A stretch of DNA of 64,000 bases, from the NCBI GenBank assembly GCA_004321905.1, contig SCQF01000023.1, positions 1 through 64,000 on the forward strand, read 5' to 3'. The position numbers and the translations under genes are program-made. Numbering within the stretch: position 1 is the stretch's first letter; each line of letters opens with the position of its first letter. Origin of the DNA: Verrucomicrobiota bacterium (lineage in GTDB: Bacteria; Verrucomicrobiota; Kiritimatiellia; CAIQIC01). The notes under the pieces were generated by a model that did no database searches, was not told the DNA's origin, and worked only from the letters and a program-made list of their open reading frames with translations. Below are positions 23,006-31,157 of the stretch, in pieces.

Positions 23006-23926
23006 CGGCACATGCACATACTAAGTGCACCACCATAAAGGGACGGGTACACCTAACGGTTGTTGACGCTAACAACCCCCGAAAGGAGACCCGTCCATGA
23101 AGAGAGCGTATACGCAGTTGACCGAAAAAGAACGCCCAGAAATCGCCCGCACCCGCTTGCTGGGCTGGAGCAGCCGCGCCATCGGGCGCTGGTTGCCGCG
23201 CGCGCCCATCTATCGGTGGCTGCGCGATGAACCGACGCTGATCCACCGGCGGCAAGCCCGGCGGACCCGGCCCCGGCGGGAGCGCATTCATGACCGTATG
23301 TTGCTGGATCAACGTCCTGCCGGGGCCAACAACCGCACGGAACCCTTGCATTTCGAGGGGGATACGTTGGGCAGTCCGCAGCACCACCGGGTGCGGTTGG
23401 CCACCGCCACCTGTCGCACGACACGCTATACGGTGCTGGCCAGGGTGCCGGATCGCTCCAGCGCCAGCTGGCGCGCGGCGCTGGCCCCATACTTACGGGC
23501 GTTGGGCTGTCGCTCGTTGACGGTGGACAACGGCATGGAATTTGCCAGTCATCGCTCGTTGGCACGGGCGCTGGGCGCGCCAGTCTATTTCGCCGACCCC
23601 GGCTGCCCGTGGCAGCGCGGCACCAACGAGCGGCACAACGGTCTGTTACGCTGGTGGCTCCCCAAGGGCACCGATGTCGGCACGGTAAGCGCGGCCCGCC
23701 TCCACCAGATCATGCAGGCCCTCAACAACCGACCGCGTAAGCAGCTCGGCTGGCGCACGCCGGCAGAAAAAATGGCGGAACTTTTGGCGGCACGCGCCGC
23801 CCCCCACGGGGGGCGGCCAGAAGCCACCCCACCCACCGCCTTACAGCACCCGATGCCGTAATGAAACCCAACCGCCAACAACCAGCCCGTCCTTCCAAGT
23901 GGTGCACTTGGTCCTTGCATCTACCG
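23006..23926 (+). mobile_element. IS30-family insertion sequence (921 bp)
   Basis: Imperfect terminal inverted repeats of about 41 bp start with CGG at both ends (23006-23047 and 23886-23926). They share an exact AAGTGCACCAC core and GGACGGG at the inner end. One transposase gene fills the element. The flanks are the two halves of a TTTTCCAAGSCTTGGAAAA palindrome, so insertion was at the dyad centre. No clear long target duplication is seen; IS30 elements make 2-3 bp. Confidence 0.85.
23097..23861 (+). CDS. IS30-family transposase, short form
   Basis: This 254-residue DDE transposase has Asp89 (FEGDTLG), Asp144 (TVDNGMEF) and Glu178 (RGTNERHNGLLRWWLPKGTD), a D-x33-E spacing usual for IS30, and ends with LNNRPRKQLGWRTPAEK. 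The N-terminal part is short: the first helix-turn-helix (LTEKERPEIARTRLLGWSSRAIGRWL) runs straight into APIYRWLRDEP, where most relatives have some 60-80 more residues. It may be an internally deleted, non-autonomous copy or a short subgroup. AAAGGAG precedes the start. Confidence 0.88.
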   Translation: MKRAYTQLTEKERPEIARTRLLGWSSRAIGRWLPRAPIYRWLRDEPTLIHRRQARRTRPRRERIHDRMLLDQRPAGANNRTEPLHFEGDTLGSPQHHRVRLATATCRTTRYTVLARVPDRSSASWRAALAPYLRALGCRSLTVDNGMEFASHRSLARALGAPVYFADPGCPWQRGTNERHNGLLRWWLPKGTDVGTVSAARLHQIMQALNNRPRKQLGWRTPAEKMAELLAARAAPHGGRPEATPPTALQHPMP

Positions 23927-23941
23927 CCTTGGAACAGTGAA

Positions 23942-24799
23942 TTATTCCGGCGAGAGCGATAGGCCGCTCTGCTCCACCAACGCGGAAAGTTCATCTTCGT
24001 CGGCGGGGCGTTCGGCGGGCAGCAAGTCGCCGCCGACGACCGAGGCGCCACCATCCACATAGAGGACTTGGCCGGTGATTTTTTTCGAGAGCGGGCCAAG
24101 CAAAAAGGCCGCGGCGTGCGCGACTTCCGCTTTGTCCTCGATCGTATCCCACGGCAGCGGACTCATCTTGCGCCAGACGCGCGCGAGGTGCGCAAAGTGC
24201 GGAATGGATTTGGCTGCCTTCGTCGTCAGCGGGCCGGCGGAAATCGCGTTGACGCGGATAAGGTGGTGGCCGTACTGCCGCGCCAGTGCACGCACGAGCG
24301 CCTCCAACGCCGCTTTGTTCACACCCATCCAGTTATAGAACGGGAACGCCTTGCGACTCTCGAAGCTCAACGCGACGATGGAGCCGCCGTTCTTGAGCTG
24401 CGGCAGCGCGTAGTGCGCCACGGTCGCCAGCGAGGCGCAACTGATGTGGAAGCCGGTTTTGAGGTCGTCCACGGCGTTGGTGAAGATGTCTTCGCCGAGG
24501 CAGGTCTTGGGATTGGCGAAGGCGATGGAGTGTACGACGCCGCAGATCGGGCCGAGCTTTTCAAAGAGGTCGCGGACTTCCACTTCCTTGGTCACGTCGC
24601 AAAACTCCATCCGCAGCGCGGCTTTTTCCTCCGCCGTCAGTTTGTCGCTACGGTCGAAGAAAATGCGTTTCAGGCGCTCGTTTTGCACCGTATAGACCAC
24701 TTGCCCGCCCAACTGCTGAATTTCCTGACCAATCGCATAGGCGATGGAGTCGGCGTCGAGCAAACCCATAACCACATAGAGACCATCTTTTTGAATCAT
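23942..24799 (-). CDS. fabI: Enoyl-[acyl-carrier-protein] reductase (NADH), FabI
   Basis: This 285-residue enzyme performs the last reduction of each fatty-acid elongation cycle. It shows the FabI cofactor pattern (MGLLDADSIAYAIGQEI), HSIAFA and the catalytic Tyr-x6-Lys (FYNWMGVNKAALEALV). The N-terminal KGLxGLI-type start is slightly altered (KDGLYVVMGLLD). Length is slightly above average (about 260) because of a C-terminal extension of about 25 residues rich in acidic residues. The gene is convergent with the IS and the polyamine genes. Confidence 0.93.
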   Translation of the reverse strand: MIQKDGLYVVMGLLDADSIAYAIGQEIQQLGGQVVYTVQNERLKRIFFDRSDKLTAEEKAALRMEFCDVTKEVEVRDLFEKLGPICGVVHSIAFANPKTCLGEDIFTNAVDDLKTGFHISCASLATVAHYALPQLKNGGSIVALSFESRKAFPFYNWMGVNKAALEALVRALARQYGHHLIRVNAISAGPLTTKAAKSIPHFAHLARVWRKMSPLPWDTIEDKAEVAHAAAFLLGPLSKKITGQVLYVDGGASVVGGDLLPAERPADEDELSALVEQSGLSLSPE

Positions 24800-24910
24800 A
24801 GCAACCCTCTTGGATTTTCGGCGCGCAGTTTACGCCACCTAAGTTCGTTTTGCAAATCGGCAGGCGGCGGCTTATCATTCGCCGGAAATTAGCAGGGCGC
24901 GTTTGCTCCG

Positions 24911-24965
24911 CGTAGAAGCGACCTCCGGTCGCTTTGCTGGAATGCGGCCAGAGGCCGTATCTACG
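24911..24965. repeat. Structured intergenic repeat
   Basis: CGTAGA (24911) pairs with TCTACG (24960-24965) and encloses two further hairpins, GCGACCTCCGGTCGC and CGGCCAGAGGCCG. It lies upstream of the coiled-coil gene. It looks like a dispersed palindromic element of unknown function. Confidence 0.5.
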
Positions 24966-25014
24966 ACTGAAGCGCTCGGAGAGCCGTCCCTACCCTATTG
25001 AAAAAGGAAGCACT

Positions 25015-25317
25015 ATGGCTAACGCAAAAAAATCCGGCATGAAGAGCGCCTTCGATCTGGCGATGGAACGTTTGGAACAGCGCGATGGCAAGCTAGCCAA
25101 ACTGACCGACGAGCAAAAGCGCTCCATCGCCGAGGTGGAATCCAAGGCCAAAGCCAAAACTGCCGAGGTCGAGATCATGTTCCAGCAGAAATTGAGCGCC
25201 GCCCAAGCGACCAACGACCCGGCCCAACTCGAAGAAGTCGAACGCCAGAAACGCTCCGAGCTCGATAAAATCCGCCGCCAAGCCGAAGACGAGAAGGAAA
25301 ACATCCGCCGTGGCTGA
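25015..25317 (+). CDS. Small charged coiled-coil protein
   Basis: This 100-residue protein is almost entirely charged alpha helix (DLAMERLEQRDGKLAKLTDE, then EEVERQKRSELDKIRRQAEDEKENIRR), with no signal peptide or known catalytic motif. It was not recognised as a named family. AAAAAGGAAG precedes ATG 25015. Its stop overlaps the start of the next gene by 8 bp, so the two proteins are probably made together. Confidence 0.75.
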   Translation: MANAKKSGMKSAFDLAMERLEQRDGKLAKLTDEQKRSIAEVESKAKAKTAEVEIMFQQKLSAAQATNDPAQLEEVERQKRSELDKIRRQAEDEKENIRRG

Positions 25318-25678
25318 AACCGCATCGCGCCGCTTTGTACTGCTGCGTCACACCGGCCATGGTCCGCTACATTTCGATTTGATGATTGAAGACGGCAAGA
25401 CCTTGGCTACCTGGCAATTTGAGTTCTCTCCTGTCTTGCTTGCACCCGGCACGGCCGTCGCCTGCCGTCGCCTTGCCGCGCACCGCACCGCCTATCTCGA
25501 TTACACCGGCCCCGTCAGTCGCAATCGCGGCCAAGTGCATCGCACCGATACCGGCATTTGCAATCTCACCTTTTTCACATCGCACTGGGACCTTGAATTT
25601 CGCGGCACAATTCTGCGCGGCCCATTCACACTGAAGGGCGTTGGTGGCGCGGATTGGTTGCTGGCACGTAGCGCCTGA
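25310..25678 (+). CDS. LigD 3'-phosphoesterase-like stand-alone protein
   Basis: This 122-residue protein resembles the N-terminal phosphoesterase domain of bacterial DNA ligase D: FVLLRHTGHGPLHFDLMIEDG has the His-x(n)-HFDL metal-binding pattern and is followed by TWQF and AYLDYTGPVSRNRGQVHRTDTG. Short free-standing versions occur in planctomycete-like genomes. It could trim 3' phosphate or ribonucleotide ends, but the ligase and polymerase domains are absent. Start is GTG 25310, overlapping the previous gene. Confidence 0.7.
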   Translation: MAETASRRFVLLRHTGHGPLHFDLMIEDGKTLATWQFEFSPVLLAPGTAVACRRLAAHRTAYLDYTGPVSRNRGQVHRTDTGICNLTFFTSHWDLEFRGTILRGPFTLKGVGGADWLLARSA

Positions 25679-26003
25679 AGCACAAGCTGCTTTTTTGCGC
25701 GCTAGATACCGGCGTGTGAGGACACGCCCCCCCCCAGAGTGATGTGCTCGCGACGCGCTGGAGGGCGGCTGTTTCCTAACCGCCGTGTTGTCATGGATAA
25801 CCTGTATCCCACATATTTTCTATAAAGCAACCTATGCTTGGGCATCGAAAAAGCGCTTTTTTGACTTGACCCGTGAACGGGGGCGTCTTATAGCATTAAC
25901 TGTCTGGTGTGGTGAGGGATCGCCTGGCATAAGAATGCAAAGAAAAAAAGCCTGAAAAGCCGTGCGAAGGCCAAGAGTAAATTTGTCAACCGGGAGAAAA
26001 CGT
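25679..26003. other. 325-bp intergenic region: hairpins, C-tract and promoter
   Basis: It contains GGCGTGTGAGGACACGCC, a possible stem-loop, running into a homopolymer C tract near 25727-25736 that is a likely sequencing or assembly weak spot. It also contains a second GGCGG/CCGCC hairpin and the promoter at 25866-25894. No gene was recognised. Confidence 0.5.
25866..25894 (+). promoter_or_regulatory. Candidate promoter of the GloVer-repeat gene
   Basis: TTGACC (25866-25871) and TATAGC (25889-25894) are 17 bp apart, giving a leader of about 100 bases before ATG 26004, which is preceded by GGGAG. Confidence 0.5.
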
Positions 26004-29000
26004 ATGACCGTCAAGATGAATTCGATGATCAAGTTGTTGACCGTCGGCACCCTACTGATGTTGAGCATGACCGGAGCCAACGGATATCCCTTCCTCACTA
26101 CCCTGCATTCCTTCACCAACAGCAGCAGTGGTCAAGGCGCGCCCGTATCCAAATTGATGCTCGGCAGCGACAAAAACATCTATGGCACCGCGTGGCAGGG
26201 CGGCAGCAACAACACGGGCGTAGTTTTCCGGCTCGCACCCACGAATTTCAACAGCGGTATTCTCACCGGCATCTATACCAACCTTCATTCTTTCGATGGC
26301 ACCGATGGCGCCAATCCTTATGCCGGCATGCTTCAAGAGAGCAACTACTGGATGTATGGCGTTACAACACGGGGCGGAGATAATAATGGTGGCACGTTTT
26401 TCAAGATGAACCCTGATGGCTCCATTTTCACTAATTTCTTTTCGTTCAGCCACGGTTATGGCGAGGGGCCGATCAGTGAGTTGGTAAAATATGGTCGTTA
26501 CTTTTGGGGTACGCTTAGCGAGGGCGGTGCGGCTGGCTATGGTAGTGTGTTCGCAGTTGATATGGCAAGAAACATCATATTCTTTTCAGAGTCGTTCACG
26601 GCCATCGGCAGTAATGGCGGGACACCATATGGCGCGTTGATCCCGTATTCGTCAACAAACTGGTATGTTGATGACATCTCCCAGCGGCCCAATTATGAAT
26701 TCGAAACAAATTATTGGTCCAGTACCGTGGCGGGGACCGCGCACTGGGGCGGGGACTATGATGCCGGTTGCGTGTACACCGTCGAAAACAATTACACACA
26801 TCCAATAAAACATGATAATATTAGAAATATCACAACCACCAACGATCGCGACGGCACCGTATACGCGACACTTTATTCATTCACCGGTGGGGCAGATGGG
26901 GCCAACCCCTATGGCGGCTTGGTTAAAGATGCGGCCGGCAATTTCTACGGGACGACGGTCAATGGCGGCGCGTATGGCCTTGGCACCGTCTTCGCGCTCA
27001 CCGTGACTTCCAACGCCAATGGTACGGCCACCTACGCCCAATCCGTTCTCCACTCATTCAGTGGCTTGGGCGAGGGCGCGCATCCCTACGGTCAACTGAT
27101 GCAAGGACCGGGCGCGGGCAATTTCTATGGCACCACGCTCTATGGCGGTAGTGGTAATAACGGCACGATCTTCAATATTCGCTCAACGGGCGCGTTCACC
27201 AATCTTTATTCCTTCACCGGGATTGATGATGGCGCCAATCCGTTGGCCGGCTTGACGCCGACGGCCAATCCGCGGGTATATTGCGGTAGTACCGGCGGCA
27301 GCGCCGCGAAGGGTGTGGGTACGATCTATGAATTCATTGCCGATGCGGCTCGTGTGACGGTGGTGGCCGATCCGTCCGGTGGCGGCTTCGTCAATGTTGG
27401 ATCGGTTGTGCAGGCCGGCGGCACCAGCACGGCCACAGGCGTTTATCCGGTTGGACAACTGGTGTGGATTTCCGCGTTGGGCAATACCAATGGAAATTGG
27501 TCGTTTTATATGTGGAATGACGGCATCACGGATAATCCGCGCGCTGTCCAAGTGTCCTCCTCTGATGTGACCTACACGGCTAGTTTCCGCACAAACGCAC
27601 TGGTCACGGTGCAGGCCAGCCCGAACAATGGTGGCAGCGTCACCGGGGGCGGCAGTTATCCAATCGGTTCGTTGCAACAGATCACGGCCACACCAAACAC
27701 TGGCTGGAGTTTCGTAAACTGGAACGGCGATAGTACCCTTACGAACAGCATTTTCTCCTTCACCGTACCCGCGGTGAACACCAACTTTACGGCAAATTTC
27801 ACCCGACAAATGGTAACGGTGTCTGTAGCGGCTAAGCCGGCCAACGCCGGTACCGTGAGCATTGGCAACGCGGGGGGCGTCAGCGGGCTTTTCCAGATCG
27901 GGTCCTCGCAGTCAATCAGTGCCACGCCCAACGCCATGTGGAAGTTTGGCAGTTGGGATGATGGCGATACGAATCCCTGGCGCACCATTACCATACCGGC
28001 GATCAACAAGACGTATACGGCCAGTTTTGTGCCGCAGGACCCCGTGACAATTACCGTGGTGGCCAATCCCACCGCAGGCGGTACAACGACGGGTGGCGGA
28101 TCGTATGTTCCGGGGACAACCCAAACAATATCCATTGCGGTTACCCTTGGTTGGACCTTCACGGGCTGGAGCGACGGGAGCACGCAAACAACGTATTCCG
28201 TCGTTATACCCACCACCAACACAACCTACACCGCTACGCTCTCCCAAATATCGTCCCTTCAGGTACAAGCGGCAGCAACGATCAGCACCCTGCGGGCTTT
28301 CACCGGAACAAGTGATGGTGGTTCGCCACGCACGGGCTTGGTGCAAGGCGATGACGGCTATTTCTACGGGACGACGTACACCAACGGGGCCTACGGCAAA
28401 GGCACCGTTTTCAAAGTGAATTCTGGCGGTAATTTAATCACGCTGAGACATTTTGGTTCCGCCATCAACGATGGCGCCAATCCGTTAGCCACCCTATTAA
28501 AAGGTGGCGATGGTTACTTCTATGGCACCACCTACGCGGGCGGCAGCGCCACACTCAACAACGGCACGATCTTCCGCATCAATTCGTCGGGTAGCAGTTT
28601 TAACACGATGTATTCCTTCAACGGCGGAACCGATGGCGCCAATCCATCAGCCCGCTTAGTGCGAGATTCATCCGGCAATCTCTTCGGAACAACGCAGAGT
28701 GGTGGCGCGAATAACAACGGCACCGTTTTCTACCTGATTCCATCGTGGGCCGAATATCCACTCTATAAGTTCAGCGGCCTCGGCGACGGCAACGCGCCGT
28801 ACGCCGGCTTGGTCATGGGCAATGACGGAATTTTCTACGGCACGACCTCCGCCGGAGGGAGTGGCAGCGTTGGCGCGGCCTTCAAGCTCAGCTTGGTATC
28901 CGGTAAGTACGTGGAAACCACATTACATTCCTTCAACGGTAGTGATGGTAATATTCCATATGCCGGCTTGATCCAAGGCGCTGATGGATATTTTTATGGA

Positions 29001-30647
29001 ACTTCATGGAATGGCGGGACAGGCAGTGGCAACATCTTCCGGATGGATAATGCCGGCGGAATCACCAGCCTCCATCCCTTTGCGGGCACCGAAGGCATCA
29101 ACCCGCGCGCCAAGTTGGTGCAGGGCGCCAATGGATGCCTCTATGGCACAACGCAAAACGGCGGTGCCAATGGTTACGGCGCGATCTATCGCATCACTAC
29201 GGGCGGCACCTTTACATCGGTCTATTCGTTCACTGGTGGCACCGATGGTCGCTATCCATGGGGCGAGTTGATCCAAGGCAGTGACGGCTATTTCTATGGG
29301 ACCACCTCGTCCGGTGGCGCCAGTGGCTTCGGCACGGTGTTCCGCATGGCGATCCCCGATCCCGCGACGGTAACCGTGCAAACCAGCCCGACGAACAGTG
29401 GCACGGCGTGGGTGTCGCAATCCGGTGCCAGTATCATCCTGACGGCCAGCACCAACAACGGCTGGACGTTTACAGGCTGGAACGACGGGAATACCAGTCT
29501 CCAACGCACCATTGCTGCGCCACCCACCAATGTCACCTATACGGCGAATTTCGGGACACAAGCCGTCGTGAATGTAACGGCCAGCCCGCTCGCCGGCGGT
29601 ACGACCACGGGCAGCGGAACCTATATTTCCGGCACCAACATCACGATCTCGGCCACCGCCAACAGCGGTTGGATATTCACCGGTTGGGATGATGGCAACA
29701 CCAATACACTGCGGCTGATCACCATACCCATCGGCGGCACTAATTTCGTCGCCACCTTCACGAACGCGGCCACCCTCACCGTTCAGACCAGTTCCAACCT
29801 CTACGGTTCCGTCACCGGTGGCGGCACCTATGCCTCAAATAGCGTGGTGCAGATTTCGGCCAACATCATACTCGGCGGCCGTTTCGTAGGCTGGAGCGAT
29901 GGCGACACGAATAGCACCCGTGCGCTCCTCGTGGTCAGCAACACCACGCTGACGGCCAACTTCACGAATGCGCCCATGTACGTCCTGCTGCAAGCCGGCA
30001 ACGGCGGCATGGCGGGCCAGTGGACGCTGGGCACCAACTATCTGCCGAACGCGTGGCTGCCCATGAGCGGCCCGCTGGGCGGCGGCTGGATCGTGCGCGC
30101 CATCAATCAACACCGCGCTTTGCTGCAAGCCGGCAACGGCGGCATGATTGGTCTTTGGGATCTCAACAGCAGCGGCACGCCCACCAACTGGTGGATGGTC
30201 AGCGGTGCCCTACCCGGCTGGATCGCCCGCGACCTCGATGGCAACCGCGTCCTGTTGCAAGCGGGCGATGGCGGCATGGTGGGCATCTGGAAGCTCGGTG
30301 CCAGTAATACCCCGACGAATTGGTACGCGGTAAGTGCACCAATCTCTGGTCTCATTGCCCGTGCGCTCACGGACAATCGCATCTTGCTTCAATTCACCTC
30401 CGGCGCAACAATCGGCTACTGGGTTCTGGACGGTTCTTATAACATCACGGCGTGGTCGCCAATTACCGCCGCGTTGCCAGCAGGCTGGGTGCTACGTTCG
30501 ACGACGCCGAACTACATGCTCCTGCAAGCGGGCGACGGCGGCATGACGGGCATGTGGGATTTGGATGCCAGTGGCAATCCGACAGCGTGGCATATGATCA
30601 GCGGACCGCTGCCGGGCTGGATCATGCGCGGCATAGATCAACCCTGA
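26004..30647 (+). CDS. Giant secreted GloVer-repeat / InlB-like-repeat protein
   Basis: This 1547-residue protein has a signal peptide (about residues 1-27) and alternating blocks. First come seven GloVer repeats (TIGR03803 type: LHSF-x-DGANPYAGL-x-FYGTT-x-GG-x-GTVF), then four divergent InlB-type repeats (VTVQASPNNGGSV, then WSFVNWNGD), seven more GloVer repeats, three more InlB-type repeats, and finally about five 45-residue repeats of the form LLQAGDGGMxGxWxL, then PTxWxxxSxxLPGWIxR. GloVer repeats may form a propeller-like fold. No anchor or autotransporter domain was seen. A surface-binding or adhesive role is inferred. ATG 26004 has GGGAG upstream. Confidence 0.88.
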   Translation: MTVKMNSMIKLLTVGTLLMLSMTGANGYPFLTTLHSFTNSSSGQGAPVSKLMLGSDKNIYGTAWQGGSNNTGVVFRLAPTNFNSGILTGIYTNLHSFDGTDGANPYAGMLQESNYWMYGVTTRGGDNNGGTFFKMNPDGSIFTNFFSFSHGYGEGPISELVKYGRYFWGTLSEGGAAGYGSVFAVDMARNIIFFSESFTAIGSNGGTPYGALIPYSSTNWYVDDISQRPNYEFETNYWSSTVAGTAHWGGDYDAGCVYTVENNYTHPIKHDNIRNITTTNDRDGTVYATLYSFTGGADGANPYGGLVKDAAGNFYGTTVNGGAYGLGTVFALTVTSNANGTATYAQSVLHSFSGLGEGAHPYGQLMQGPGAGNFYGTTLYGGSGNNGTIFNIRSTGAFTNLYSFTGIDDGANPLAGLTPTANPRVYCGSTGGSAAKGVGTIYEFIADAARVTVVADPSGGGFVNVGSVVQAGGTSTATGVYPVGQLVWISALGNTNGNWSFYMWNDGITDNPRAVQVSSSDVTYTASFRTNALVTVQASPNNGGSVTGGGSYPIGSLQQITATPNTGWSFVNWNGDSTLTNSIFSFTVPAVNTNFTANFTRQMVTVSVAAKPANAGTVSIGNAGGVSGLFQIGSSQSISATPNAMWKFGSWDDGDTNPWRTITIPAINKTYTASFVPQDPVTITVVANPTAGGTTTGGGSYVPGTTQTISIAVTLGWTFTGWSDGSTQTTYSVVIPTTNTTYTATLSQISSLQVQAAATISTLRAFTGTSDGGSPRTGLVQGDDGYFYGTTYTNGAYGKGTVFKVNSGGNLITLRHFGSAINDGANPLATLLKGGDGYFYGTTYAGGSATLNNGTIFRINSSGSSFNTMYSFNGGTDGANPSARLVRDSSGNLFGTTQSGGANNNGTVFYLIPSWAEYPLYKFSGLGDGNAPYAGLVMGNDGIFYGTTSAGGSGSVGAAFKLSLVSGKYVETTLHSFNGSDGNIPYAGLIQGADGYFYGTSWNGGTGSGNIFRMDNAGGITSLHPFAGTEGINPRAKLVQGANGCLYGTTQNGGANGYGAIYRITTGGTFTSVYSFTGGTDGRYPWGELIQGSDGYFYGTTSSGGASGFGTVFRMAIPDPATVTVQTSPTNSGTAWVSQSGASIILTASTNNGWTFTGWNDGNTSLQRTIAAPPTNVTYTANFGTQAVVNVTASPLAGGTTTGSGTYISGTNITISATANSGWIFTGWDDGNTNTLRLITIPIGGTNFVATFTNAATLTVQTSSNLYGSVTGGGTYASNSVVQISANIILGGRFVGWSDGDTNSTRALLVVSNTTLTANFTNAPMYVLLQAGNGGMAGQWTLGTNYLPNAWLPMSGPLGGGWIVRAINQHRALLQAGNGGMIGLWDLNSSGTPTNWWMVSGALPGWIARDLDGNRVLLQAGDGGMVGIWKLGASNTPTNWYAVSAPISGLIARALTDNRILLQFTSGATIGYWVLDGSYNITAWSPITAALPAGWVLRSTTPNYMLLQAGDGGMTGMWDLDASGNPTAWHMISGPLPGWIMRGIDQP

Positions 30648-30667
30648 TTTCGCTGCGTCCGCGGTGC

Positions 30668-30685
30668 TTTTCCAAGGCTTGGAAC
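30668..30685. repeat. Single palindrome, centre 30677
   Basis: TTTTCCAAGGCTTGGAA lies in the short gap between the convergent GloVer and hydrogenase-protease genes. No partner at 32 bp. Confidence 0.85.
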
Positions 30686-30694
30686 TTTTTATTT

Positions 30695-31156
30695 TCACCG
30701 CTGTTTTTGCAGCCAGGCGGTGATGAATTCCTGCGCCGCGACCAAATTCGCCGCCGCCGCGGCGGTCACTGCCGCATTCGGTTCCCACGCATAACCGCGG
30801 ATGGTCAGGAGGTGGGCGGACGGGCGTTTGTAATATAGCTCGTCGCACAGCGCGAGCACGGACTCCGGTGTCATCGCGTGAGTGGAAAACGAAATCGTCG
30901 CCTGCGGTTGGAGTGGGCGGAAGGCGAACCGATCGGATCCGGTCTGCGTCGCGTCGGCAAAAATAACGATGTCGTGGTTGGAGATGGTGAGCGCATCTTC
31001 GACGTTGAGTTGGTAGTTGGAATCAAACACTAAATCGGTACGCCCCACCCCTCTCGCCCATTGTTCGATCTTTTCGACAAGCAACACCCCCAAACCATCG
31101 TCTTGACGGCCCGGATTGCCGTAGCCATAGATGAGGATCGAAGCCGGCGGCGACAC
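30695..31156 (-). CDS. [NiFe] hydrogenase maturation endopeptidase
   Basis: This 153-residue protein shows the family start ILIYGYGNPGRQDDGLG, with the Ni-sensing Asp in RQDDG, and STHAMTPESVL with the downstream His. It removes the C-terminal extension of the large subunit after nickel insertion. It is placed 1 bp after hoxH and is probably specific for it (HoxW role). The length is usual. Confidence 0.9.
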   Translation of the reverse strand: MSPPASILIYGYGNPGRQDDGLGVLLVEKIEQWARGVGRTDLVFDSNYQLNVEDALTISNHDIVIFADATQTGSDRFAFRPLQPQATISFSTHAMTPESVLALCDELYYKRPSAHLLTIRGYAWEPNAAVTAAAAANLVAAQEFITAWLQKQR

Positions 31157-31157
31157 G

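Noticed and set aside
21893-23017. 374-codon minus-strand frame
   Set aside because: It is opposite the ornithine-type decarboxylase; no start signal or family pattern.
30492-30848. 118-codon minus-strand frame at the end of the GloVer gene
   Set aside because: It overlaps the end of the GloVer gene and the hydrogenase protease gene, and includes the translated palindrome (SSKPWKS).
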